From CAZYVD01 sp964651045 (GTDB taxonomy: Bacteria > Zhuqueibacterota > QNDG01 > DSAB01): a DNA stretch of 40,753 nt. Shown one piece after another: positions 18,076 to 25,709 of the stretch. The translations under genes were made by a program, and so were the position numbers. The stretch covers positions 1 through 40,753 of the forward strand of contig CAZYVD010000018.1 in assembly GCA_964651045.1 (NCBI GenBank). The letters are read 5' to 3'. Position 1 is the first letter of the stretch, and every line of letters starts with the position of its first letter. The notes below the pieces were generated by a model, which did not search any database, was not told the DNA's origin, and saw nothing but the letters and a program-made list of their open reading frames with translations.

Positions 18076-18892
18076 TCTTGTCTCCCTTGACAGAAATTTG
18101 GTACCTCTCGATATCGATTGACCTCCCGCTCATTTTATCCACTGTTATAACGACACCGCATATTTTACAATCATTCTTTGCAACCTTTGTGATTACTGGC
18201 AACTGTGTAATGAATCTTTTGATAGATTGGTCTATCTGCATTCCGATTATAGAATCAAAGGCTCCTGTCATTCCTGCATCCGTAATATATGCTGTGCCTG
18301 ACGAGAGTATTTTTTCATCTGCTGTTTGAACATGTGTGTGTGATCCTATTACTGCGCTGACCTTTCCATTTAAAAAATAACCCATTGCCACTTTTTCGGC
18401 AGTTGCCTCTGCATGAAAATCTACCACTATTATCTTCACACCATCATCATGTAGTCTTTCTATCTCTTTCTCAGAAACATGAAAGGGGCAGTCTATTGTA
18501 TACATGAAGGCTCTGCCCTGAAGATTTATCACGCCTACTGGTATATCATCCGATAGTTTTACAACACATGAACCGTGTCCTGGACATTCTGCAGGATAGT
18601 TAATTGGACGAAGTATTCTCTGATTTCTGTCGAGTTCATCATATATTTTCATGCTGTTCCATATATGGTTTCCGGTTGTGATCACATCTATTCCCATTCT
18701 AAATAGAAAATCAGCACTCTTTGGATCCATTCCCTTTCCATTCTTCTTGCTGTTTTCTCCATTTGCTATCGTAAAATCAACATCGTAGATTTCTTTGAGT
18801 TTGTTGATCTCAGATGATACTGCATTACATCCAGGAACTCCTACAATATCAGCAATATAAAGAATTTTTAAATTATCATCCATACAAATCAT
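18059..18892 (-). CDS. YmdB-like metallophosphoesterase (2',3'-cAMP phosphodiesterase family)
   Basis: A 277-residue calcineurin-like phosphoesterase of the TIGR00282/YmdB family, whose Bacillus member hydrolyses 2',3'-cyclic nucleotides. Metal-ligand motifs are all visible: 'IADIVG' (Asp15), 'ANGEN' (44-47), 'TGNHIWN' (His76), 'VDFHAEATAEK' and 'GSHTHVQTAD'. It directly follows the rny stop codon; the first ATG is abutted to it, and a second ATG nine bases on (giving MDDNLKILY) fits the family's usual N-terminus better. The rny-ymdB pairing is widely conserved, linking cyclic nucleotides made during RNA cleavage to their removal. Confidence 0.88.
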   Translation of the reverse strand: MICMDDNLKILYIADIVGVPGCNAVSSEINKLKEIYDVDFTIANGENSKKNGKGMDPKSADFLFRMGIDVITTGNHIWNSMKIYDELDRNQRILRPINYPAECPGHGSCVVKLSDDIPVGVINLQGRAFMYTIDCPFHVSEKEIERLHDDGVKIIVVDFHAEATAEKVAMGYFLNGKVSAVIGSHTHVQTADEKILSSGTAYITDAGMTGAFDSIIGMQIDQSIKRFITQLPVITKVAKNDCKICGVVITVDKMSGRSIDIERYQISVKGDKNGTNN

Positions 18893-20452
18893 CTATTTTG
18901 CATAATCTATTGCCCTGAATTCCCTTATGACAGTTACCTTAATCTGTCCAGGATACTCCATTTCCGCTTCTATCTTTTCTGCTATATCGGATGCTAGTTG
19001 ATTTGCCATTATATCGTTTAATTTATCCGGTTCTACTATAACTCTTATCTCTCTTCCAGCCTGTATTGCATAGGTCTTTGATACTCCCTTGAATGAATCT
19101 GCAATCTCTTCTAACTTTTCGAGCCTCTTGATATATCCTTCGAGAGTCTCTCTCCTTGCTCCTGGACGTGATCCAGAAATAGCATCCGCTGCTTGTACAA
19201 GAACAGATATGGGTGAGGTCATCTTAACTTCATCGTGATGAGATGCTATTGCATTCTGAACTATAGGCCCTTCACCATATTTTTTAGCAACTTCTGCTCC
19301 GATTGCAAAGTGAGTTCCTTCAGTGTTTCTATCGATAGCCTTTCCGATATCATGAAGCAGACCTGAACGTTTTGCAACAACCGCATCGAGCTGCAGTTCA
19401 CTTGCCATTAACCCTGCAAGATGAGCCACTTCGATGCTGTGCTGAAGAACATTCTGACCATAACTGGTTCGGTAATTCAGTTTGCCGAGCAATTTAACAA
19501 GCTCTGGATGAAGGCCATGTACGCCTGTCTCAAGCATTGCCTGTTCACCTAATTCTACGATATACTCTTCCATTTCCTTTTGAGTCTTTTTTACAATATC
19601 CTCTATTCTTCCAGGATGTATTCTTCCGTCTTCTATCAATTTCTCAAGTGCTCTTTTGGCAATTTCCCTTCGATACGGATCAAAACCAGAAAGTATTACT
19701 GCTTCTGGTGTATCATCTACTATAAGATCTATTCCTGTTGCATTCTCAAGCGCTCTTATATTTCTTCCTTCTCGTCCAATTATTCTTCCTTTCATCTCTT
19801 CATTGGGAAGGTGAAGAACTGAGACTGTAGTCTCTGCAGAATGATCTGCTGCGGTTCTCTGTATCGAAGAAATAATTATCTCTTTTGCTTCTCTGTTTGC
19901 CTTTAACCGTGCCTCCTCTTTCATGTCATTTACTATCTTGGCAACCTCCTGTTTTGCCTTATCTATGAGGTTTGCCTTTAACTCTTTTAGTGCTTCCTCG
20001 TTCGACATACCAGAAATCTTTTCAAGCCTTTCGTTCTCACGCTCAATTATCTTATCGAGTTCTTTTTGCCTTTTCTCTAAATGCGCCATTTTATCTTTTA
20101 TGCTCTGTTCGAGTTTTGCTACCTCTTTTTCCTTCTGATGCAAATGGTCGATTCTTCTTTCAGTATCCTGTTCCTTTTTTGCCAGAGTGTTTCTTATTCT
20201 TTCTATTTCCTGTCTTTGCTGTTTTGTCTCTTTTTCAAACTCCTGTTTACGTTTATACCACTCATCCTTTGCTTCTAAAATTCTTTGATTTTTAATTGCT
20301 TCTGCTTCTTTTTCGGCTTCTGAAACTATTTTCTCGGCAAGCATCTCGGCTCTTGCAATCTTTCCCTGTCCTAATTTTGTGCTGAGAACCCAGCCAAGAA
20401 AGAACATTATTAAACTAATACTGCAGACAATTACAATCAGTACTGTGTCCAT
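18893..20452 (-). CDS. rny: Ribonuclease Y
   Basis: Membrane-anchored endoribonuclease that starts mRNA decay. The 519 residues show the standard order: an N-terminal membrane helix (about 4-23), a long charged coiled coil (30-190), a KH RNA-binding domain with 'GRIIGREGRN' (222-231), and an HD phosphohydrolase domain with 'LLHDIGKAID' (His367-Asp368). The C-terminal region ends with 'VTVIREFRAIDYAK'. The start is supported by GGGAGGAG just upstream. A structured element lies immediately before that site, so expression may be controlled by premature termination or RNA folding. The ymdB-like gene follows without a gap. Confidence 0.95.
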   Translation of the reverse strand: MDTVLIVIVCSISLIMFFLGWVLSTKLGQGKIARAEMLAEKIVSEAEKEAEAIKNQRILEAKDEWYKRKQEFEKETKQQRQEIERIRNTLAKKEQDTERRIDHLHQKEKEVAKLEQSIKDKMAHLEKRQKELDKIIERENERLEKISGMSNEEALKELKANLIDKAKQEVAKIVNDMKEEARLKANREAKEIIISSIQRTAADHSAETTVSVLHLPNEEMKGRIIGREGRNIRALENATGIDLIVDDTPEAVILSGFDPYRREIAKRALEKLIEDGRIHPGRIEDIVKKTQKEMEEYIVELGEQAMLETGVHGLHPELVKLLGKLNYRTSYGQNVLQHSIEVAHLAGLMASELQLDAVVAKRSGLLHDIGKAIDRNTEGTHFAIGAEVAKKYGEGPIVQNAIASHHDEVKMTSPISVLVQAADAISGSRPGARRETLEGYIKRLEKLEEIADSFKGVSKTYAIQAGREIRVIVEPDKLNDIMANQLASDIAEKIEAEMEYPGQIKVTVIREFRAIDYAK

Positions 20453-20470
20453 GACTCCTCCCGATATATT

Positions 20471-20532
20471 AAAAAACCCGCATAGAACTATACCGCTCCA
20501 ATCTCTTGAAAGGGATCGGTTTTCCCTGCGGG
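20471..20532 (-). terminator. Structured leader or intrinsic terminator upstream of rny
   Basis: On the minus strand CCCGCA (20532-20527) pairs with TGCGGG (20482-20477), immediately followed by six T residues (20476-20471). Inside this closing stem is a second hairpin (20519-20498) with arms CCGATCCCT and AGAGATTGG, a TTCA loop, one G-T pair and one mismatch. The T-run ends 18 bases before the rny start codon. A possible -10 element, TATAGT, lies at 20558-20553. It could simply terminate the zapA transcript, or act as an attenuator for rny. It is too short for a normal 6S RNA despite its place beside zapA. Confidence 0.55.
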
Positions 20533-20581
20533 AATTTTAATACGGATAAAATACTATAGGAAAAAATAATTTTTTATATGA

Positions 20582-20872
20582 TCAAATCCGATTCTCAATT
20601 AATGAATTTATTTTTTTAATTTTTTCCTCAAGTTGATCAGAGATGCGCTGGTATTCTTCCCGTAACTTGAAAAGCTCACTGGCAATGTTTACACAGGCCA
20701 GTATTGCAACCTTTAAGGAAGAATCCACACGCACACTTGCATCAACCATACGCATCTTCTCATCGACATATTCCGCTACCTTTTTAATGTGAGTTATATC
20801 TTCATAGCTGCTCACGGAATATTCAGCACCATATATTCTTATTTTAAGAACATTTTTATCCGAAGTCTTCAA
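20582..20872 (-). CDS. zapA: Cell division protein ZapA
   Basis: A small ZapA-family protein, which crosslinks FtsZ filaments at the division ring. The N-terminal half has the family strand pattern 'LKIRIYGAEYSVSS' and 'KVAEYVDEKMRMV'; the C-terminal third is a charged coiled coil ending in 'KINSLIENRI'. Its start is uncertain. The longest frame opens at a TTG at 20899, but a GGGG lies only one base upstream, too close. A TTG at 20872 has AGGA five bases before it and gives a family-like N-terminus of 96 residues, so I chose it. A ZapB-like gene lies just upstream. Confidence 0.82.
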   Translation of the reverse strand: MKTSDKNVLKIRIYGAEYSVSSYEDITHIKKVAEYVDEKMRMVDASVRVDSSLKVAILACVNIASELFKLREEYQRISDQLEEKIKKINSLIENRI

Positions 20873-20915
20873 TTTATTCCTGCAGGTTTTTTTTACCAAA
20901 CCCCTATCAAAAGAT

Positions 20916-21170
20916 TTAGAGCAACGAACTATTAATGTCTGTGAAATCTTTCAACTTTATTAGTATTGATTCTATCTTTGTTCTTATCTGATCTTCCTTT
21001 TCTCTATATCTTGTTAAATCGTTTATTGTCTTTTCCTTATCTGCCATCATCCTTTGCAGATCGAGATTCTTTTCCTTCAATTCATTGTTTTCTATCTTTA
21101 AATTTTTCAATTGAATAATCAATTGATTTATTTTTTCTTCGAGTTCATCAAGCCGTTGAGTCAATTCCAT
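20916..21170 (-). CDS. ZapB-like coiled-coil protein
   Basis: An 84-residue protein that is almost entirely coiled coil, with heptads running from 'LTQRLDELEEKINQLI' to about residue 75. Size and pattern match ZapB-like division proteins, which partner ZapA at the Z-ring; coiled coils are easily confused, so the assignment leans on its position directly upstream of zapA. GGAGG lies seven bases before the ATG. It sits 10 bases after pheT, so division proteins are co-transcribed with phenylalanyl-tRNA synthetase here. Confidence 0.65.
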   Translation of the reverse strand: MELTQRLDELEEKINQLIIQLKNLKIENNELKEKNLDLQRMMADKEKTINDLTRYREKEDQIRTKIESILIKLKDFTDINSSLL

Positions 21171-21180
21171 TTTTGCCTCC

Positions 21181-23577
21181 TTAAGAACGGAGAGCTGCAG
21201 AAAATTTGTTCTGCAACTGATGTAGAAGAGAATCTATTATTGGGTCTATTTCATCCTCTTTAAGAGTACGCTTCTTGGACATGAATGTTAATCGAAAAGC
21301 AAGACTCTTTTTACCTGGATCAATCTGTTTTCCCCTGTATAGATCGAACAGCTCTACAGATATGAGATTTTTACCTCCTCTTTTTTGAATAAATGATCTT
21401 ATTGATTCGACCTCTATTCCCTCGTCGACTATTATTGCCATGTCTCTCATGATGGATGGGAATCTGGGTATTTGAACATATCTGGTTCTTTTGGGCCTAC
21501 GGCTCAGGAGCTTCTCGCAGTTAATTGTAAATACAAATACCTGGGTTTCAATATCAAACTTTTCTAAAATAGCTTGCTCTACCTCTCCAATATTTCCTAT
21601 CTCAACAGGACCCGAGACAATGACCATTGAACTATCCCGATTTAATCCAATCACACCGCCATGTCTGAATTCAACATCATCTATGTGTAATTTTTTGATT
21701 ATTGTTTCAATGACTCCCTTAGCATGAAAAAAGTCGACCCTTTCCTCCTCTTCTTTCCAATATTTTTTTACCATTTTGTTGCCAGTCAGAGCACCAGAAA
21801 CCATCATGATCTCATCTGGAAGAAAATTTTGTTTTGGTGAAAATATCTTCCCGATTTCGAATATTTTTAAATCTTTTTCACCTCTGTTTAAGTTCCATAA
21901 TATTGAATCGAGTAGACATGGTATTAAACTCGTTCTAAGATACTTTGTTTCAGGACTTATGGCATTTTCAATTGTTAAAGGTGAGTCACCCGAAACGAAA
22001 CACTCTGTATGTTTTTTTGATACAAGACTGTTGTTAATTACTTCAAAAAAGCCTATTCCGACAAGTATGTCTCTGATCTCCTCAAGAAGGTTTTCCTCCT
22101 CATCCGGAAAAAACTTTAAACATATGTTTGTATGCAAATTTGTTTCAACACGGTCATAACCATAGTGGCGAACTATTTCCTCTATGAGATCCTCCTCTTT
22201 TGATAGGTCATGACGACGAGAAGGTATTTCAAAAACAGTGCTTTCCTTTTTTTCTTCTGATGACTCAATCTCAAGACTCGTAAGAATCCTCTTAACATCA
22301 CCCTCAGGTATTTCTATGCCAACAACTCTCTCTATCCTTGGATAACGAAGTTCTATTTTTCTTTTAACGAATTTCTTTTTATTTACATCTAAAATTCCCT
22401 TTGCAACCTTGCATTCGGTAATATCGCTTAACAATTTTGCCGCTCTATTTACTGCAAAGATCGTGTTTTCAGGATCAGCACCGCGTTCAAACCTATATGA
22501 AGCTTCTGTCGATATTCCCAGTCTTTTTGACGTTTTTCTTACAGTTACCGGATCAAAATATGCACTCTCTAAAAAGATGTTTGTTGTTTGATTGTTTATT
22601 TCTGAATTAAGACCTCCCATTATTCCGGCTAAGGCTACTCCCCTTTCACCATCGCATATCAAAAGATCCTCTTTTGAAAGAGTGTGTTCCTTACCATCCA
22701 GTGTTTTGAATCTCTCCTGATCCTCAGCCTTTCTAACAACAATGAGTTGACCTTGAATAAGGTCATAATCAAAGGCATGTAGAGGATGTCCAGTCTCCAT
22801 TAATATATAGTTTGTTACATCTACTACATTGTTAATTGACCTGATTCCTACTGATTCTAAACGATTTCGAAGCCAGAATGGCGATTGTTTAATTTTCACA
22901 TCCCTGATCACTCTTGCAGAATACCTTGGGCAACCATCCGGATCATCGACTCTTATTGATATGAATGACTCTATTGGGATATCGCTCTCTTTAACAGAAT
23001 CCTCAGGAATCGATAATTCTTTATTAAAAATGCAGGCTATTTCTCTTGCAATTCCTATGATGCTTAAACAGTCGGGACGATTTGGTGTTACGTTTATATC
23101 AAGAATCCAGTCTTCACCCTCCTTAAAACCTCCATTAAACGACTCTCCAACTCTATATCCATCATCATCTAGAACAAGTATTCCGCTATGATCATCGCTA
23201 AGTCCCAACTCTCGTTCAGAGCACAATATGCCCTCAGATACCACTCCTCTTATAGGAACAGATTTAACACGCCTATTGCCACCTATGACTGCACCAACTC
23301 TTGCAAGAGCCACCTTCTGTCCTTTCCTGACATTTGGTGCACCGCATACAACAGAGACGATCTGATCTCCAGCATCGACACCGCAAATTTTTAAATGATC
23401 GGAATCTGGATGAGGCTTTACATCTTCGACTCTACCAATAACCACACCCTCAAACTCTGGCCGCAATTTAACAACATCTTCTACTTCCAGTCCAACCATT
23501 GTCAGTCTTTCGGCAAGTTCATCACCGCTGCATTCTATCTGTACAAAATCTTTTAACCAGTCTACGCTTACTTTCAT
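21181..23577 (-). CDS. pheT: Phenylalanyl-tRNA synthetase beta subunit
   Basis: Beta chain of the heterotetrameric enzyme charging tRNA-Phe. At 798 residues it is full length. It starts with 'MKVSVDWLKDFV', followed by the tRNA-binding OB domain ('GRVEDVKPHPDSDHLKIC', about 48-65), the B3/B4 editing region with 'LDINVTPNRPDCLS', the B5 domain, the catalytic-like core and a C-terminal anticodon-binding (FDX-ACB) domain 'RYVQIPRFPSIMRDMAIIVD'. It lies 11 bases after pheS and assembles with its product. No unusual feature was noticed. Confidence 0.96.
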   Translation of the reverse strand: MKVSVDWLKDFVQIECSGDELAERLTMVGLEVEDVVKLRPEFEGVVIGRVEDVKPHPDSDHLKICGVDAGDQIVSVVCGAPNVRKGQKVALARVGAVIGGNRRVKSVPIRGVVSEGILCSERELGLSDDHSGILVLDDDGYRVGESFNGGFKEGEDWILDINVTPNRPDCLSIIGIAREIACIFNKELSIPEDSVKESDIPIESFISIRVDDPDGCPRYSARVIRDVKIKQSPFWLRNRLESVGIRSINNVVDVTNYILMETGHPLHAFDYDLIQGQLIVVRKAEDQERFKTLDGKEHTLSKEDLLICDGERGVALAGIMGGLNSEINNQTTNIFLESAYFDPVTVRKTSKRLGISTEASYRFERGADPENTIFAVNRAAKLLSDITECKVAKGILDVNKKKFVKRKIELRYPRIERVVGIEIPEGDVKRILTSLEIESSEEKKESTVFEIPSRRHDLSKEEDLIEEIVRHYGYDRVETNLHTNICLKFFPDEEENLLEEIRDILVGIGFFEVINNSLVSKKHTECFVSGDSPLTIENAISPETKYLRTSLIPCLLDSILWNLNRGEKDLKIFEIGKIFSPKQNFLPDEIMMVSGALTGNKMVKKYWKEEEERVDFFHAKGVIETIIKKLHIDDVEFRHGGVIGLNRDSSMVIVSGPVEIGNIGEVEQAILEKFDIETQVFVFTINCEKLLSRRPKRTRYVQIPRFPSIMRDMAIIVDEGIEVESIRSFIQKRGGKNLISVELFDLYRGKQIDPGKKSLAFRLTFMSKKRTLKEDEIDPIIDSLLHQLQNKFSAALRS

Positions 23578-23588
23578 CTCTTGATCGC

Positions 23589-24611
23589 CTAGAATTGATT
23601 TAGGAATCTTACATCGTTTTCATAGAATAATCGGATATCATTTATGCCATAAAGCAACATCGCAATTCTCTCAACACCCATACCAAATGCATATCCTGTA
23701 TATTTCTCACTATCGTAATTTACATATTTAAAGACCGCAGGGTTTACCATTCCAGCACCAGAAATTTCTATCCATCCAGTGCCCTTGCAAATCCTGCAAC
23801 CCTTTCCCCCACAAATCATACAGGAAAAATCATATTCTGCACTCGGCTCAGTGAAAGGAAAATAGCTGGGCCTGAAACGAATCTTAATATCCTTACCAAA
23901 CATCATCCATGCAAACGATTGAATGACACCCTTTAAGTCTGAAAATGTTACCCCCTCATCCACACATAATCCTTCTACCTGCCAGAAAACCGGAGAATGA
24001 GTGGCATCGGGTGTGTCGCGCCTGTAACATCTTCCTGGTGAAATTATTCGAATGGGTGGTGGATTCTTTTCCATCACTCTAACTTGAACTGGTGATGTAT
24101 GAGTCCGCATTAGCATGTCGTCATTTAAATATAGTGTGTCGTGCATCTCTCTAGCCGGATGATCCTTGGGAATGTTCAGTGCTTCGAAATTATAGTACTG
24201 CGTTTCCACTTCAGGACCTCTAACCACAGAAAAACCCATCTGTCTGAAGCATCTTTTTATCTCTCTAAGAACTGTTGTTATTGGATGATACCTTCCGACA
24301 GGCCATGGATATCCAGGCAGGGTTGGATCTGTCTTTACCTTTTCCTTTCTTTTTTCTGAAACCTTTTTTTGTATTTTGGAAATAGATAAAGATACCTCCT
24401 GTTTCAGCTCGTTGATTAGTTTCCCAGACTCTTTCCTTGTTTCATTATCCAGTTGTGGAAGTATCTTAAAGAGCTCAGAAATAAATCCCTTTCTTCCAAG
24501 GAACCTTATCCTTACTTCTTCAAACGACCTCACATCGTCGATTTTTTTAATAGATTCATTAAAATCTTTTTTTAATTTCTCTATTTTCTCTTTGATATCA
24601 TCTATTTGCAT
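23589..24611 (-). CDS. pheS: Phenylalanyl-tRNA synthetase alpha subunit
   Basis: Catalytic alpha chain, 340 residues. The N-terminal coiled coil (1-90) binds tRNA. Class II motifs follow: 'GPEVETQYYNFEALNIPKDHPAR', 'MRTHTSPVQVRVM' and 'GRCYRRDTPDATHSPVFWQVEG'. Motif 3 is 'AFGMGVERIAMLLYGI'. A Cys-rich 'CMICGGKGCRICKGTG' loop is typical of many bacterial PheS proteins. Its ATG overlaps the rplT stop as TAATG, indicating coupled translation with the ribosomal protein upstream. Confidence 0.96.
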   Translation of the reverse strand: MQIDDIKEKIEKLKKDFNESIKKIDDVRSFEEVRIRFLGRKGFISELFKILPQLDNETRKESGKLINELKQEVSLSISKIQKKVSEKRKEKVKTDPTLPGYPWPVGRYHPITTVLREIKRCFRQMGFSVVRGPEVETQYYNFEALNIPKDHPAREMHDTLYLNDDMLMRTHTSPVQVRVMEKNPPPIRIISPGRCYRRDTPDATHSPVFWQVEGLCVDEGVTFSDLKGVIQSFAWMMFGKDIKIRFRPSYFPFTEPSAEYDFSCMICGGKGCRICKGTGWIEISGAGMVNPAVFKYVNYDSEKYTGYAFGMGVERIAMLLYGINDIRLFYENDVRFLNQF

Positions 24612-24958
24612 TATTTGGCAACACTCTCGACTATTTTTTGAAAGGCTGTTGGATCTGTAACTGCCAGATCTGCTAACACTTTTCTGTTAAGATTTATTCC
24701 CCCCTCGTTCAGAAGGTGGATAAATCTTGAATAACTCAGTCCATAAGGTCGTACTGCAGCATTTATCCTGATGATCCATAGTTTTCTGAACTCTCTTTTC
24801 CGCACCTTTCTATCTCTATAGGCATAGAGCAATGCACGCTGAACGCTGTCTTTTGCACTCTTATATAACCTGCTTTTGCTGCCCCAGTATCCTTTAGCCT
24901 GTTTTAGTATCTTCTTCTTTCTTCTTCTTGATGCAACGGAACTTTTTACTCTTGGCAT
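24611..24958 (-). CDS. rplT: Ribosomal protein L20
   Basis: A 115-residue basic protein of the large ribosomal subunit, needed early in 50S assembly. It begins 'MPRVKSSVASRRRKKKILK' and contains 'GYWGSKSRLYKSAKDSVQRA', both diagnostic. In many bacteria L20 represses the infC-rpmI-rplT operon by binding its mRNA; the same order is present here, but I could not identify the RNA site by eye. Confidence 0.97.
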   Translation of the reverse strand: MPRVKSSVASRRRKKKILKQAKGYWGSKSRLYKSAKDSVQRALLYAYRDRKVRKREFRKLWIIRINAAVRPYGLSYSRFIHLLNEGGINLNRKVLADLAVTDPTAFQKIVESVAK

Positions 24959-24991
24959 TGTTTCCTACCTCTCTAATTTAATTCTCTATTC

Positions 24992-25186
24992 TCAAACTGC
25001 AATCATGCGTCTTACTCTTTTTACTTCCGAATCGCTTATAAAATCCTTCTTTCTAAGATTTCTTTTCCTCTTTGACGATTTTTTTGTCAATATATGATTT
25101 GCATGCGATTTATTACGCCGTATTTTTTTTGTCCCTGTTAGTTTAAATCTCTTCATTGCGCCTCTTTTTGTTCGAATCTTTGGCAT
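24992..25186 (-). CDS. rpmI: Ribosomal protein L35
   Basis: A 64-residue, strongly basic 50S protein starting 'MPKIRTKRGAMKRFKLTGT' and containing 'SHANHILTKKSSKRKRNLR', a clear match for L35 at its usual length. It lies between infC and rplT in the standard order, with a 12-base gap after infC and 33 bases before rplT. Confidence 0.97.
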   Translation of the reverse strand: MPKIRTKRGAMKRFKLTGTKKIRRNKSHANHILTKKSSKRKRNLRKKDFISDSEVKRVRRMIAV

Positions 25187-25198
25187 CTGTCGACTCCT

Positions 25199-25708
25199 CT
25201 ACTTTTTTATAAATGTTGCAACAATGCTTCTACTCTCGTTTACTGGTTCTTTTTCAAGCTGGGCAATATCTTCCAATTCTTTTATTATCCTGTCCAACAC
25301 CGCCTTCCCAAGTTCAGGATGAGCAAGCTGCCTTCCCTTAAACAATATCCTTATTCTGAGATGATATCCAGAATTTATGAATTTTCTTGCGTGATCTATC
25401 TTAAATTTAATATCGTGTTCTTCTATGTTCGGTCTGAATCTGATCTCCTTTATCTGTATTATATGCTGCTTCTTCTTACTCTTCTTTTCTTTCTTACTCA
25501 ATTGATACTTATACTTTCCATAGTCCATTATCCTGCAAACTGGCGGCTTTGCAGTTGGTGCGACCTCTACAAGGTCTAAAAAGTAACTTTCGGCAATTTC
25601 AAGAGCCTTTTTTACATCCATTACTCCTATCTGATTACCTTCTGGATCTATTACTCTTACTTCTCTGGCTCTTATCTCGTCATTGACTCGAATCTCTTCC
25701 TTTTTGAT
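25199..25708 (-). CDS. infC: Translation initiation factor IF-3, with an AUC start codon
   Basis: IF-3 binds the 30S subunit and checks start-codon pairing. The protein has the usual N-domain 'RVNDEIRAREVRVIDPEGNQ', the linker and the C-domain 'IRFRPNIEEHDIKFKIDHAR'. No ATG, GTG or TTG gives a proper N-terminus: the nearest ATG (25774) lies inside thrS and adds 22 residues foreign to the family. The codon ATC at 25708-25706 is preceded by AGGAGG (25721-25716) at seven bases and yields the usual '(M)KKEEIRVNDE' start, giving 169 residues. Non-standard AUU or AUC starts are a known feature of infC that allows autoregulation. The start lies one base after the thrS stop codon. Confidence 0.93.
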   Translation of the reverse strand: MKKEEIRVNDEIRAREVRVIDPEGNQIGVMDVKKALEIAESYFLDLVEVAPTAKPPVCRIMDYGKYKYQLSKKEKKSKKKQHIIQIKEIRFRPNIEEHDIKFKIDHARKFINSGYHLRIRILFKGRQLAHPELGKAVLDRIIKELEDIAQLEKEPVNESRSIVATFIKK

Positions 25709-25709
25709 A

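Noticed and set aside
20453..20581. 6S RNA gene downstream of zapA
   Set aside because: 6S RNA often sits next to zapA, but it is a roughly 160-200 nt rod with a large central bubble. This gap is only about 129 bases and the structure ends in a T-run after a short closing stem.
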